64,000 nucleotides of DNA from Spirosoma oryzae. Lineage in GTDB: Bacteria > Bacteroidota > Bacteroidia > Cytophagales > Spirosomataceae. The stretch is taken from positions 186,001 through 250,000 of the forward strand of contig NZ_PVTE01000001.1 of the NCBI RefSeq assembly GCF_003002825.1, read 5' to 3'. A program made the position numbers and the translations under genes. Under the pieces are notes generated by a model that was not told the origin of the DNA, did no database searches, and saw nothing but the letters and a program-made list of their open reading frames with translations. Positions 34,834 to 41,582 of this stretch are shown piece after piece. Numbering within the stretch: position 1 is the stretch's first letter; every line of letters starts with the position of its first letter.

Positions 34834-35127
34834 TTAAAAGGTGTGATTGACGCGCCGACCGTTGTACTCGAGAATCAGGTCGATAAGGACGTTAAAGGGC
34901 TCGCGGGTGGTTACGTCCTCGACTAGAAAGAGGTGGTTTCCGCTGACGTTGGCGCGGAACTTACCGGCTCCCGGCGTCGATTTCGTGGTCTTACGGCATC
35001 GCGGTTTAAAGCCGATAGAGCCGTCTTTGCGGCAATACCGGAGCGAGAACTCGTTCGGCTTGCCGTCGAGTCCTAACTCTTGGTGAATCTCGGCGAACAT
35101 CGCCCGGCGCGTAATGGGTTGGCTCAT
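34834..35127 (-). CDS. Small basic phage protein
   Basis: 97 aa, about 20 percent basic residues (FRYCRKDGSIGFKPRCRKTTKS region). Beta-rich after residue 25. Unknown family. It precedes the portal by two bases and overlaps the 35124-35636 gene by four bases. Confidence 0.6.
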   Translation of the reverse strand: MSQPITRRAMFAEIHQELGLDGKPNEFSLRYCRKDGSIGFKPRCRKTTKSTPGAGKFRANVSGNHLFLVEDVTTREPFNVLIDLILEYNGRRVNHTF

Positions 35128-35636
35128 CCGTTATAGCCTTCCGGCTCGGTTGATTTATGCCCAAAACTCGGCCCGGTTGAGTCTCCCGGAAAGGACCGTT
35201 TTGCGCCGGGTTGCGGCCAACGTCCGTAGTTAAAAAAGTCGCGAAAGGCTTCCATTCCGGCCGCTATGCCGAACGCTTGCTCGGCGGCTTTTCGTTGGTA
35301 CTCCTGTTCGGCGTTCCAGTCGAAAAGGTCGCCAACGTGTTTTGGAATCTCGACCAAATAAACGCTTTCGTTTGGCCGCGATTGGAGCTCCCGGATAAGG
35401 CTACGCCGGTTAACGGGTCGCCCGGCATGATAGCGTAAGTAAACCGGCTCGTAGGGCTCGACGGTTTTCCGCTCCGGCATCGGAGGAGGAGTCGAGGCCG
35501 GTAAGTTGTTGGCCTTTGGGGGCTCCGGCTTAACGAACGGCGAGGCCCATTTCCCGGCGAGCATATAGCCGAGCGAGACTCCTCCCAACAAACCGGAGAA
35601 ATAAAACAGCAAAACGAAACACAAATCGAAATTCAT
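35124..35636 (-). CDS. Phage membrane-anchored protein
   Basis: 170 aa from the ATG at 35636, which overlaps the upstream stop (ATGA); longer in-frame starts would run through the spanin-like gene. N-terminal hydrophobic helix (about 5-27, CFVLLFYFSGLLGGVSLGYML), then a Pro-rich linker (about 40-62) and a helical domain. No family recognised. The late-element copy at 35160-35197 lies inside its last codons and drives or marks the next gene. Confidence 0.55.
   Translation of the reverse strand: MNFDLCFVLLFYFSGLLGGVSLGYMLAGKWASPFVKPEPPKANNLPASTPPPMPERKTVEPYEPVYLRYHAGRPVNRRSLIRELQSRPNESVYLVEIPKHVGDLFDWNAEQEYQRKAAEQAFGIAAGMEAFRDFFNYGRWPQPGAKRSFPGDSTGPSFGHKSTEPEGYNG
35160..35197 (-). promoter_or_regulatory. 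Late regulatory element, portal unit
   Basis: Minus-strand GGTCCTTT (35197-35190), 15 bases, then GGGCCGAGTTTTGGG (35174-35160), embedded in the end of the upstream gene, 63 bases before the 35127 start. Confidence 0.6.
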
Positions 35637-36049
35637 AAACCTTTGATTTTGGCGTAAATGGTTAGTGCGATAAGCCCTCGAAAAAACCAGTTCTCGAGCC
35701 GGGCTCGGCCGAGCTTTTGGGTTGTCTGGTTGAGGGTCTCGGTTGTTTTGGCGAGTGCCTGATCTTTCGCGGCCGAGCCTGCTTTGCACTCGTTAAGCTC
35801 GGTCGAGAGGCCGAGGAGCCCTCGGTCCTTGTTGGCAATGGTTGCCAGATAACCGGCCTCCCGAGCCCGGGCGAAATCGCCCTTAACGAGGTCGGCGTTT
35901 ATGTGGCGAACGTTGCGGATAAACTCGGCCTCGATATAAGTTCGGCTAGTGTCGGCGGTATCGCTGGTTGATTGAGCGCATGAGCTCGAGATCGGAAAGG
36001 CGAGCGCAAGAGTCGAGAGCAATACGCTCGCGTAAACGGCTGTTTTCAT
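35633..36049 (-). CDS. Secreted helical protein, candidate outer spanin partner
   Basis: 138 aa. A signal-peptide-like N-terminus (1-26, ending SSSCAQS) is followed by a mainly helical domain with a Cys, then a C-terminal hydrophobic patch (FFRGLIALTIYAKI). Its start lies inside the preceding gene in another frame, overlapping it by 104 bases, and its end overlaps the next start by four. The nested out-of-phase arrangement and export signal recall Rz1-type outer spanins, but the lipobox is not canonical and the protein is longer than typical Rz1. Confidence 0.55.
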   Translation of the reverse strand: MKTAVYASVLLSTLALAFPISSSCAQSTSDTADTSRTYIEAEFIRNVRHINADLVKGDFARAREAGYLATIANKDRGLLGLSTELNECKAGSAAKDQALAKTTETLNQTTQKLGRARLENWFFRGLIALTIYAKIKGL

Positions 36050-36308
36050 GGCTTAACGAATCGGTTTTGGTGGTTTGTAAAGCGAGTCGGCCGCTCCATT
36101 TGATCGAGTCGGCGACGGCCTGTTTTTGGGAGACTAAGCGGCCGAGCGATTCCCGGTTCTCGTGGCACGTCGAGAGCTCTTTTCGGGTCGATAAGTGAAG
36201 CAGCACGACGGCGAGGAGGCAAAGGCCGAGGGTTACGGCGAGGATAATCCAACCGAGCCGCTCGGTCGGTCGGAAAGGAGGAGGGGAGAGGTTTTGTTCG
36301 TTGGTCAT
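35946..36308 (-). CDS. Candidate inner spanin (Rz-like)
   Basis: 120 aa. One N-terminal transmembrane helix (about 18-40, LGWIILAVTLGLCLLAVVLLHL) followed by a coiled-coil periplasmic domain (about 45-110), the Rz layout. It follows the M15 endolysin gene and contains the start of the next gene in another frame. Together with the endolysin this is a plausible Gram-negative lysis cassette. The call is architectural, not by sequence match. Confidence 0.55.
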   Translation of the reverse strand: MTNEQNLSPPPFRPTERLGWIILAVTLGLCLLAVVLLHLSTRKELSTCHENRESLGRLVSQKQAVADSIKWSGRLALQTTKTDSLSHENSRLRERIALDSCARLSDLELMRSINQRYRRH

Positions 36309-36310
36309 AG

Positions 36311-36348
36311 ACCAAAATTCGCCCCTCCCAACCCTCCCGGAAAGGACC
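36311..36348 (-). promoter_or_regulatory. Late regulatory element, spanin-like unit
   Basis: Minus-strand GGTCCTTT (36348-36341), 15 bases, then GGGGCGAATTTTGGT (36325-36311), two bases before the ATG at 36308. The first block begins in the endolysin stop codon. Confidence 0.6.
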
Positions 36349-36791
36349 TACTTACCGGCGAGTTTCTTCCAGCCGGTTAGTTCAAAGTGCGGCCTATCGG
36401 GCAGGCTTTTAAAGTTGCCGCCCCACGTTATGCCGGTCGATTTGAGCACGAGCGGAGCGAACAAATCGAACCATTTGTCGGACCAATCTATCCGGCCTCC
36501 TTTTGCGAGGAAAGCCACGTCGAACGCGAGCGCCGGTTTATAGTTGTGAGCAGATTCTCCGGCCCGGGCGTTGGTGACGCGCTCGGCCGGTTCATCAATC
36601 TTGCCGTTTCCGTTGTTGTCGATTTTGTCGGTCGGTTGATTGAACAGAGCGGTTTGCTCCTCCGGGCTCCGAAAGGTGCAGGAGATAAACGGTTTGGGAG
36701 CCTCCGGGTAAGTGAGGAGGAACTCGGCCTCGGCCTTACCAAAGGCATAGGCTAAAAGCGGGTGTAAATCAGAAATCGAGCGAGGGGGCAT
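36348..36791 (-). CDS. Phage endolysin, M15-family L-Ala-D-Glu/D-Ala peptidase with EF-hand-like loop
   Basis: 147 aa, one M15 (VanY/endolysin) domain. The zinc-site motif SAHNYKPALAFDVAF gives His82 and Asp91, and RPHFEL gives His135. It cuts the peptide stem of peptidoglycan. Between them and the N-terminal helix is an insert DNNGNGKIDEPAE (about 58-70), which looks like an EF-hand calcium loop. Related T5 endolysin is calcium-dependent. No signal peptide, so it needs a holin to reach its substrate. It is the first late gene; the late element lies at 36859-36866. Confidence 0.88.
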   Translation of the reverse strand: MPPRSISDLHPLLAYAFGKAEAEFLLTYPEAPKPFISCTFRSPEEQTALFNQPTDKIDNNGNGKIDEPAERVTNARAGESAHNYKPALAFDVAFLAKGGRIDWSDKWFDLFAPLVLKSTGITWGGNFKSLPDRPHFELTGWKKLAGK

Positions 36792-36858
36792 CGTAAATAG
36801 CGGCCGCCGTAGCGGTTGGTTTGTTTACGGCGAAATAGCACTCGTCCGGAGCGGCCCG

Positions 36859-36866
36859 AAAGGACA
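36859..36866 (-). promoter_or_regulatory. Late regulatory element, endolysin unit
   Basis: Minus-strand TGTCCTTT, 68 bases before the start at 36791, right after the terminator at 36867-36892. The second block is weak (GGACGAGTGCTATTTCGC). Confidence 0.5.
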
Positions 36867-36892
36867 CAAAAAAGCCCTCCGGGAGGGAGGGC
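36867..36892 (-). terminator. Leftward terminator in front of the endolysin unit
   Basis: Minus-strand GCCCTCC-CTCCC-GGAGGGC followed by TTTTTTG. Stem 36886-36892 with 36874-36880. It would stop leftward read-through into the late operon. Confidence 0.75.
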
Positions 36893-37024
36893 GTTTAAAG
36901 TTGTACTGACCCGTTTGTAAACAAATTATTGCCACGCTTCACATTTATGTGTACAATCGCAATGGGAAATTAGAAATTTGTAGCATTCCGACCCCAACCC
37001 TCGCATAGTTAAATCCGAACACCA

Positions 37025-37957
37025 TTGAAAAAGACTGACCGAACCGTCCATTATTACGAACTGGCTTTAGACCACCACAACAACGGCTTAAACCAAGAGG
37101 AAAACCTTATTCAAACGTTTTCCGCAATCATCAATCAGGCTCATAAGCGTTCTCCAGAACGTTACCGAAACTTGGGAGGAAAATTCATTTTCATTCAAGG
37201 TGTAGTTATTGACTCTGCCAATAGACAAATCAAGGGTAAACTGCGCAGCGTACGTACAGACGTTAAACCCGAAATTTTGAACATGCTCACCGATGCCGCT
37301 AGAGGCATAGATACAGTTGAAGGTGAAGGGATAATGGAAACCAGTCATTTCATTATCAACTATGTTCATGCCCGGAAGCGCCCTTTACTAGCTTTTGAGT
37401 TTAATGTACAGGGGGGGCGTATTGGTGACTTACTTAATTACATAATCAAGGTAGGTAACGATCATGATCTCATACGTGATGGGAGATATATTCCAATCGG
37501 CCGAGGTTCAGTAGAGAGCATTCTGGAAAGAATCCGTAGGTGTTCGGAGATCGAAATTAAAGTCCATAAGGATGATATACATAGAGTTAAGCAATTAGAT
37601 GAAGATACATTCGCCGCACTTGACAAACTCGCAACGTCTTTTCAAAGCGAATATGTAGCCGTAGATTTAAAATATGATTACAGACAGAGAGACGATACTA
37701 GAGAAGGGAATAATATAGTCGAACGTATCGTTAATGGCTTGTTAGGGCGTCCTGACTTAGCAAGCGCCTTCAAGAAGCTAACGGTAACGGCTGAAGATAG
37801 TGAAAGAGGTAATCTTTTAGATACGTTCGATTTGCTTGTCGATAAACAAAAAAGTAAACTCAAGGTTCAGCTAGTTGAAGGACACGCGGTTGTTGTTTCT
37901 GACGATATTTTTCACCAAATTGAGAAGGAAATCATTAAGAAACGACTTTTAGATTAG
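37025..37957 (+). CDS. Soluble protein of unknown family, component A of a cargo pair (candidate defence sensor)
   Basis: 310 aa, TTG start at 37025; no ATG lies before the conserved body. The N-terminal half is alpha/beta with VHYYELALDHHN (about 8-19), KFIFIQGVVIDSANRQIKGKL (about 54-74) and HFIINYVHARKRPLLAFEFN (about 106-125). The C-terminal half has an IEIKVHKDDIHRVKQL strand-helix (about 180-195) and a charged C-terminal domain. The layout recalls uncharacterised families such as DUF4747 or DUF4868/KwaB, but this is only a structural impression. The gene ends five bases before a four-helix membrane protein. Plus strand, AT-rich. The soluble plus four-helix membrane layout parallels Kiwa (KwaB plus KwaA), hence the candidate anti-phage call. 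Confidence 0.6.
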   Translation: MKKTDRTVHYYELALDHHNNGLNQEENLIQTFSAIINQAHKRSPERYRNLGGKFIFIQGVVIDSANRQIKGKLRSVRTDVKPEILNMLTDAARGIDTVEGEGIMETSHFIINYVHARKRPLLAFEFNVQGGRIGDLLNYIIKVGNDHDLIRDGRYIPIGRGSVESILERIRRCSEIEIKVHKDDIHRVKQLDEDTFAALDKLATSFQSEYVAVDLKYDYRQRDDTREGNNIVERIVNGLLGRPDLASAFKKLTVTAEDSERGNLLDTFDLLVDKQKSKLKVQLVEGHAVVVSDDIFHQIEKEIIKKRLLD

Positions 37958-37962
37958 TCACA

Positions 37963-38514
37963 ATGAATTGGCTGAGAGGTAAATATAATCGCTTCATGGA
38001 CTGGTACGTTAAGTATCCTATTATCAAGGACTTAGCGTTTGTTGTTTTGGTGTGGTTAGGCTCGTACAGGTTGCCTATTTTTGACTTCAAAGTAACAGAT
38101 AAGGCCAATCAGCTTAATATAATGTCTAGTATAATCGGGGCTAGCATTTCTTTAGCTGGTTTTTTGATCGCTGCTCTTACGATCATAGTGACATATAAGT
38201 TAACGACGAAGGATAAGAAAGCCATTGATACCAACCTCCCCACTGAACTGGTGTTCGTTAGCCGACACTACTACAGGATGATTGCAGTGTTCAGGGATGC
38301 TATAATAGAGTTGCTTATCTGCACCGTGTTCCTATATGTCGTATGGGCTTCATCTGATAATATAACTGTTACGACTGCAAATAAAGCAGTTGTCTCGGGC
38401 ATAATGTTAGTCACTTTGCCAATTTTCAGAAGCTTGGCACTTCTTTTCAAGCTTCTGAACCTTGATAAGTCAACCGAGGACCATAGGCATCTTTTGGAGG
38501 AAGAAGAATACTGA
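37963..38514 (+). CDS. Four-helix membrane protein, component B of a cargo pair (candidate effector)
   Basis: 183 aa. Four hydrophobic helices at about 18-40, 48-78, 108-126 and 138-158, with a positively charged N-terminus and an acidic C-terminus (EDHRHLLEEEEY). It starts five bases after component A. There is no catalytic motif or signal peptide. Size and topology match small membrane effectors of anti-phage systems such as KwaA or depolarising abortive-infection proteins; a transporter or sensor is also possible. A terminator follows at 38563-38592. Confidence 0.6.
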   Translation: MNWLRGKYNRFMDWYVKYPIIKDLAFVVLVWLGSYRLPIFDFKVTDKANQLNIMSSIIGASISLAGFLIAALTIIVTYKLTTKDKKAIDTNLPTELVFVSRHYYRMIAVFRDAIIELLICTVFLYVVWASSDNITVTTANKAVVSGIMLVTLPIFRSLALLFKLLNLDKSTEDHRHLLEEEEY

Positions 38515-38562
38515 AGTGTTTGAATGCTATTACATTAAGTATGTGTTGAACACCAATTACAA

Positions 38563-38592
38563 GAAAGCCCGGCGTGAAAGTGCCGGGCTTTC
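38563..38592. terminator. Bidirectional terminator between cargo pair and early genes
   Basis: GAAAGCCCGGC (38563-38573) and GCCGGGCTTTC (38582-38592) with T-rich flanks on both strands. It ends both the rightward cargo pair and the leftward early operon. Confidence 0.8.
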
Positions 38593-38626
38593 GCTTTTCT
38601 ACTGCGCACGAAGTTGCTCGAACTGG

Positions 38627-38848
38627 TCAAAAGAGCATGGTTTGGGCGAGTTGAGCTCGTAGCTCCTTATTTTCTTTCTCGAGCTTATCGGCCTCCTCGG
38701 CGCGGTCGATTACGGCCTTAAGGTGTTTCGCGATAGCCTCCTGCATCATTTTGTTATAGACGCCGTGAACGAACCCGAGGTCGAGGATTGTCGATAGTTT
38801 GCCGCCGAACTTTAGCGAGGTTCGGAGGGTGTGTATTATCTCTTTCAT
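38627..38848 (-). CDS. Small coiled-coil early phage protein
   Basis: 73 aa. N-terminal half with LKFGGKLSTILDLGFVHGVYNKMMQ, C-terminal half a charged coiled coil (KAVIDRAEEADKLEKENKELRAQLAQ). The shared leader CAAAATTTCCAA stands directly before the ATG. Unknown family. It is the last gene of the early operon and follows the LytTR gene. Confidence 0.55.
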   Translation of the reverse strand: MKEIIHTLRTSLKFGGKLSTILDLGFVHGVYNKMMQEAIAKHLKAVIDRAEEADKLEKENKELRAQLAQTMLF

Positions 38849-38896
38849 TTGGAAATTTTGAGATTGGCCGAGCCGGAGATCGGGCTCGGCCGTTGG

Positions 38897-39277
38897 TTAA
38901 TTCCCGGCTCGCTTAACGAGCTCGAGTAGTTGGTCTTGAATTTTGAGAAACCGGCGACGGGCGACCGGTAGGAGCTTTCCGTTACGGAGTTGAATCTTTG
39001 CGCCGTTCCGGTGTATGTCGCCCGGAATCAGCCGTTTTACGAAAGCCGGATTAACGATATACTGCTTATGCACTCGGATAAAATCCGGGAGAATCGTCTC
39101 GTACTTGGTTATCGTAATCGAGACCATTACGGCCGGTTTACGGCTCCGTATCAGTCGGCTGTAATTGCTGTCGCCTGCGAGGTATATAATCTCCGAGGGC
39201 GCGACGGTTTTCTTACGGTCGCCCATTCCGACCACAAGCGAGCCGCTCTCGTTAAGCCGGGTCGCGGTTCCGTTCAT
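38897..39277 (-). CDS. LytTR-type DNA-binding regulator
   Basis: 126 aa. LytTR signatures: IIYLAGDSNYSRLI (about 30-43), FIRVHKQYIVNPAFV (about 66-80) and RNGKLLPVARRRF (about 98-110). It binds direct repeats through beta strands and is usually linked to a receiver domain; here it stands alone, lacking a receiver. It overlaps the upstream gene by four bases. In a prophage it may be an early or late-gene activator, which is interesting given the conserved late element. Confidence 0.85.
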   Translation of the reverse strand: MNGTATRLNESGSLVVGMGDRKKTVAPSEIIYLAGDSNYSRLIRSRKPAVMVSITITKYETILPDFIRVHKQYIVNPAFVKRLIPGDIHRNGAKIQLRNGKLLPVARRRFLKIQDQLLELVKRAGN

Positions 39278-39657
39278 GCTCGTTCTGCTTTGCCGTCGAA
39301 CGTATGGTTTTGAATCAGCGTAAGCAGGCTCGAGAGTTGCTCAGGCGTCTCGGCGTTGGCGAGCCTCCGGGCGAACGTGAGAATTACGTCGCGGCTCGCG
39401 AGATAAAACTCGCGGTGCTCCGGCTTGAGGTTGTAAATGATTTCGCCCCGGAGCGCGTGAGCTCGATTCTTAACGGCCGATTTAATCGGCGTCTCGGCGA
39501 GCGTGAGGAGGGCGAGCTCGTGCAAAAAGCCGTTAACGGCCTGTTGCTTTCGCTTCTGCTCGGAGGTCTCCTCCGGTGTGGTTTGTTGGGCTTTGTTGGC
39601 AATCATTTTAAAACGCTCGGTTTCACCGACGCGGCTTGTTTCACTTTGCATAGTCAT
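39274..39657 (-). CDS. Early phage protein of unknown function
   Basis: 127 aa from the ATG at 39657 (another ATG at 39651). Strongly helical: Gln/Glu/Lys-rich N-terminus (about 15-40), then LALLTLAETPIKSAVKNRAHALRGEII and a terminal helix. Unknown family. Its start overlaps the small membrane protein gene 39641-39799, and its last four bases overlap the LytTR gene. Confidence 0.6.
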   Translation of the reverse strand: MTMQSETSRVGETERFKMIANKAQQTTPEETSEQKRKQQAVNGFLHELALLTLAETPIKSAVKNRAHALRGEIIYNLKPEHREFYLASRDVILTFARRLANAETPEQLSSLLTLIQNHTFDGKAERA

Positions 39658-39799
39658 AAAATTTAGCGGGTAATTCAGCGATTCCAGCCATCGAGAGGAG
39701 CGGCCCAAAGAGAGCGGCTCCGACCATGAACAGGCATAGACAAATGAGGCATAGGGCGATAAACGCCGGAAAGAGAATGATTACAACGAGCGTTTTCAC
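39641..39799 (-). CDS. Small membrane protein (52 aa)
   Basis: 52 codons from a GTG at 39799 to TGA at 39641, read directly from the sequence. The N-terminal two thirds are very hydrophobic (KTLVVIILFPAFIALCLICL, then MVGAALFGPLLS) and the tail is short and charged. One or two helices. It overlaps the next gene's start. A second holin or small stress peptide is possible; no evidence beyond topology. Confidence 0.5.
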   Translation of the reverse strand: MKTLVVIILFPAFIALCLICLCLFMVGAALFGPLLSMAGIAELPAKFYDYAK

Positions 39800-39810
39800 T
39801 AGGGGAAAGG

Positions 39811-40137
39811 TTAATCGGTGAGACCTGCGTTAACGAGTTCCTGATCGAGTTCGCAAAGGAGCCCTTGTAGCTCGGGCGTTAGCTGGTGCGCTTGCAGTTC
39901 GGCATAGAGCGCCCGGGCAACTTGGAGCGAGATCGTTACCGCAAAGCGTTTAGTCGTTGGGCGATTGCGCCACGTAAAAACCTGAGCGGGTGTAAGTTTT
40001 GCCCGGTAGTCCAGGAGGATAAGCTCCTCGATACGGAGGCCGAGCGATTCTCGAAAGGAGAGGTTACGCGGGTCGGGAATAAAGCCGATAAAGGCCGCGA
40101 ACTGACTCCGATAGAGCCGGAGGGTAATCTTAAACAT
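39811..40137 (-). CDS. Early phage protein with an out-of-prophage paralogue
   Basis: 108 aa. Contains QFAAFIGFI near the N-terminus, then AQVFTWRNRPTTKRFAVTIS and VARALYAELQAHQLTPELQ. The 47100-47462 gene outside the prophage encodes a clear homologue (QFAALIAFL, QVFTWGQRN, VARALHQEM, HPLTPDQQALLRHLDQ). No named family. It overlaps the next gene by eight bases. The homologous pair shows that this gene is part of a recurrent early module. Confidence 0.7.
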   Translation of the reverse strand: MFKITLRLYRSQFAAFIGFIPDPRNLSFRESLGLRIEELILLDYRAKLTPAQVFTWRNRPTTKRFAVTISLQVARALYAELQAHQLTPELQGLLCELDQELVNAGLTD

Positions 40138-40324
40138 TCGCTATGCCTAGCCGTTGCAGATCGTTGGTACTGAGAATCCCGGTCTTTCGCAGATTAAGGC
40201 AACCTTGCCGGAGCACGAGATCGACGCGGCTCGGGTCGAAAAGGTCGGGTTGTGCTGAGATAATCCGCTCGCCCTCGACTACTGCGTAAGGGACTACTCG
40301 CTTAAATCGTCGCCGTTTTTTCAT
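40130..40324 (-). CDS. Small early phage protein
   Basis: 64 aa, very basic N-terminus (MKKRRRFKRVV). Then a short alpha/beta body (QPDLFDPSRVDLVLRQGCLNLRKTGILS). Unknown. The CAAAATTTCC leader motif lies 23 bases upstream (40347-40358). Confidence 0.5.
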   Translation of the reverse strand: MKKRRRFKRVVPYAVVEGERIISAQPDLFDPSRVDLVLRQGCLNLRKTGILSTNDLQRLGIANV

Positions 40325-40366
40325 TATGTTTGCCCGTTAATATTTTTTGGAAATTTTGAGTTGGAA

Positions 40367-40399
40367 CCCTCGCCCTCATTGAGAGCGAGGGCTTTTTTT
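40367..40399 (+). terminator. Hairpin with plus-strand T-run
   Basis: CCCTCGC (40367-40373) and GCGAGGG (40385-40391) followed by seven T on the plus strand. The genes on both sides are transcribed leftward, so it would end antisense or opposing transcripts rather than the early operon. Confidence 0.55.
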
Positions 40400-40742
40400 A
40401 TCCGTTGCCGGTTCGGATTAGGAGCTCGCTTAAGGTCTCTTTGAGCTCCTCGATTTCGGCCCGTTGGTAGTAGATCAATTCATTGTCCCGGAGCGCGTCC
40501 CATCGTAATTTTTCGAGTTCTTGCTCGCTAATGATCGGAGCCGGGTCGCTGTAGCCGAGTAGCTCCTTAAGCGTTACGCCGATTGCCTGAGCGATTCTCT
40601 CGAGTAGTTCGAGCGTTAACTTATTCCCTCGTTTTTCAAAGCGGAAATAAGACGTTTGGTCTATTCCTAGCCTCCTTGCAACCTCGGCTTGAGATAAGCC
40701 TTTCCGGTTGCGTATTGCCTTAATGTTCGCCGTTAGGTCCAT
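40398..40742 (-). CDS. XRE-family transcriptional regulator
   Basis: 114 aa. A Cro/CI HTH spans about residues 5-62 (KGLSQAEVARRLGIDQTSYFRFEKRG), followed by a C-terminal helix (LRWDALRDNELIYYQRAEIEELKETLSELL, coiled-coil-like). It is in the early operon after the 250-residue gene and could be the Cro-like partner of the CI-like repressor at 44218 or an independent operon regulator. Confidence 0.88.
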   Translation of the reverse strand: MDLTANIKAIRNRKGLSQAEVARRLGIDQTSYFRFEKRGNKLTLELLERIAQAIGVTLKELLGYSDPAPIISEQELEKLRWDALRDNELIYYQRAEIEELKETLSELLIRTGNG

Positions 40743-40757
40743 TGCTTAGGAGGGCGG

Positions 40758-41510
40758 CTAGTTGGCCTTAAACCGGCGATTCATATTTGCAATCATGCCG
40801 TTAACCTCGCTCTCGGCTTTGGTTACGTATTCGGCGGGAGGCTCGGCCTGACGTGGCTCGCTCGTTACGATTGCCGGAGCGGTGGCGAGCGTTGGAGTCG
40901 CCGGGAGATCAATCGAGGCCGGACGAACCATTGGCGAGGTTTGGGGGAGAGGGTGTCCGCTGTATTCGTGCTTAAGCCGATGGTAAAAGCCCTCGACTCG
41001 TTCTCTCGGGTATTTCTTCTCGAGTAGAAATTTGCAATGGTTTACGAGGTGCTCGATTGTCGGAAAGCGGGTTTTACTGAACTCGAAATCGGTTTTTTCG
41101 GTGTGCCGAAAGCCCGGCCGGGAGGGTAAGTATTCTTTGTAGTTGAGGCCCGTTCCCGTTAAGCGAGCCTTATAAATCCGGTCTAAAAATTCGGTGGTTG
41201 GGAGCGAGAACTTAAGCCGGTCGAAAGCCTCGTACCTCTCGTAGTGCATCTGCAAAAGGAGCGTGTCCTTATCGCGGTGTAGGAACTCCCGGCGATAGAA
41301 CGACATAAGGAAACATTTGTCGAGATAGCCGTTATTGAGGAGCCGGGCTATACAATCTTGGAGTAATGCCTCTTTGTCCTGTTTCTCGGCCTGTCCGACG
41401 TTTTTCGAGTAACCGTCGAACGTGTAGCCGTTCGTAAGCCGGAGCTCCCAACGATACGTCGAGCCCTCTTTGTCGCCGACAAACTTCTTTTTCTGTGTAA
41501 ATACTGACAT
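40758..41510 (-). CDS. Early phage protein of unknown family
   Basis: 250 aa. An alpha/beta region (1-190) rich in Lys, Arg and aromatics (QKKKFVGDKEGSTYRWEL; HYERYEAFDRLKF; YPRERVEGFYHRLKHEY) is followed by a Pro/Ala/Thr linker (about 190-225) and a basic tail (NGMIANMNRRFKAN). No domain recognised. It is the largest early gene and so the only candidate for a replication or DNA-transaction protein, but no ATPase, primase or HTH motif is visible. Confidence 0.6.
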   Translation of the reverse strand: MSVFTQKKKFVGDKEGSTYRWELRLTNGYTFDGYSKNVGQAEKQDKEALLQDCIARLLNNGYLDKCFLMSFYRREFLHRDKDTLLLQMHYERYEAFDRLKFSLPTTEFLDRIYKARLTGTGLNYKEYLPSRPGFRHTEKTDFEFSKTRFPTIEHLVNHCKFLLEKKYPRERVEGFYHRLKHEYSGHPLPQTSPMVRPASIDLPATPTLATAPAIVTSEPRQAEPPAEYVTKAESEVNGMIANMNRRFKAN

Positions 41511-41582
41511 GGTAGGAAATTAGGAACGGTCCGCCGTTGCGGTTGGAACGTGTTTAAGTAGGGAGAGAAAAAGATCGTGGCT

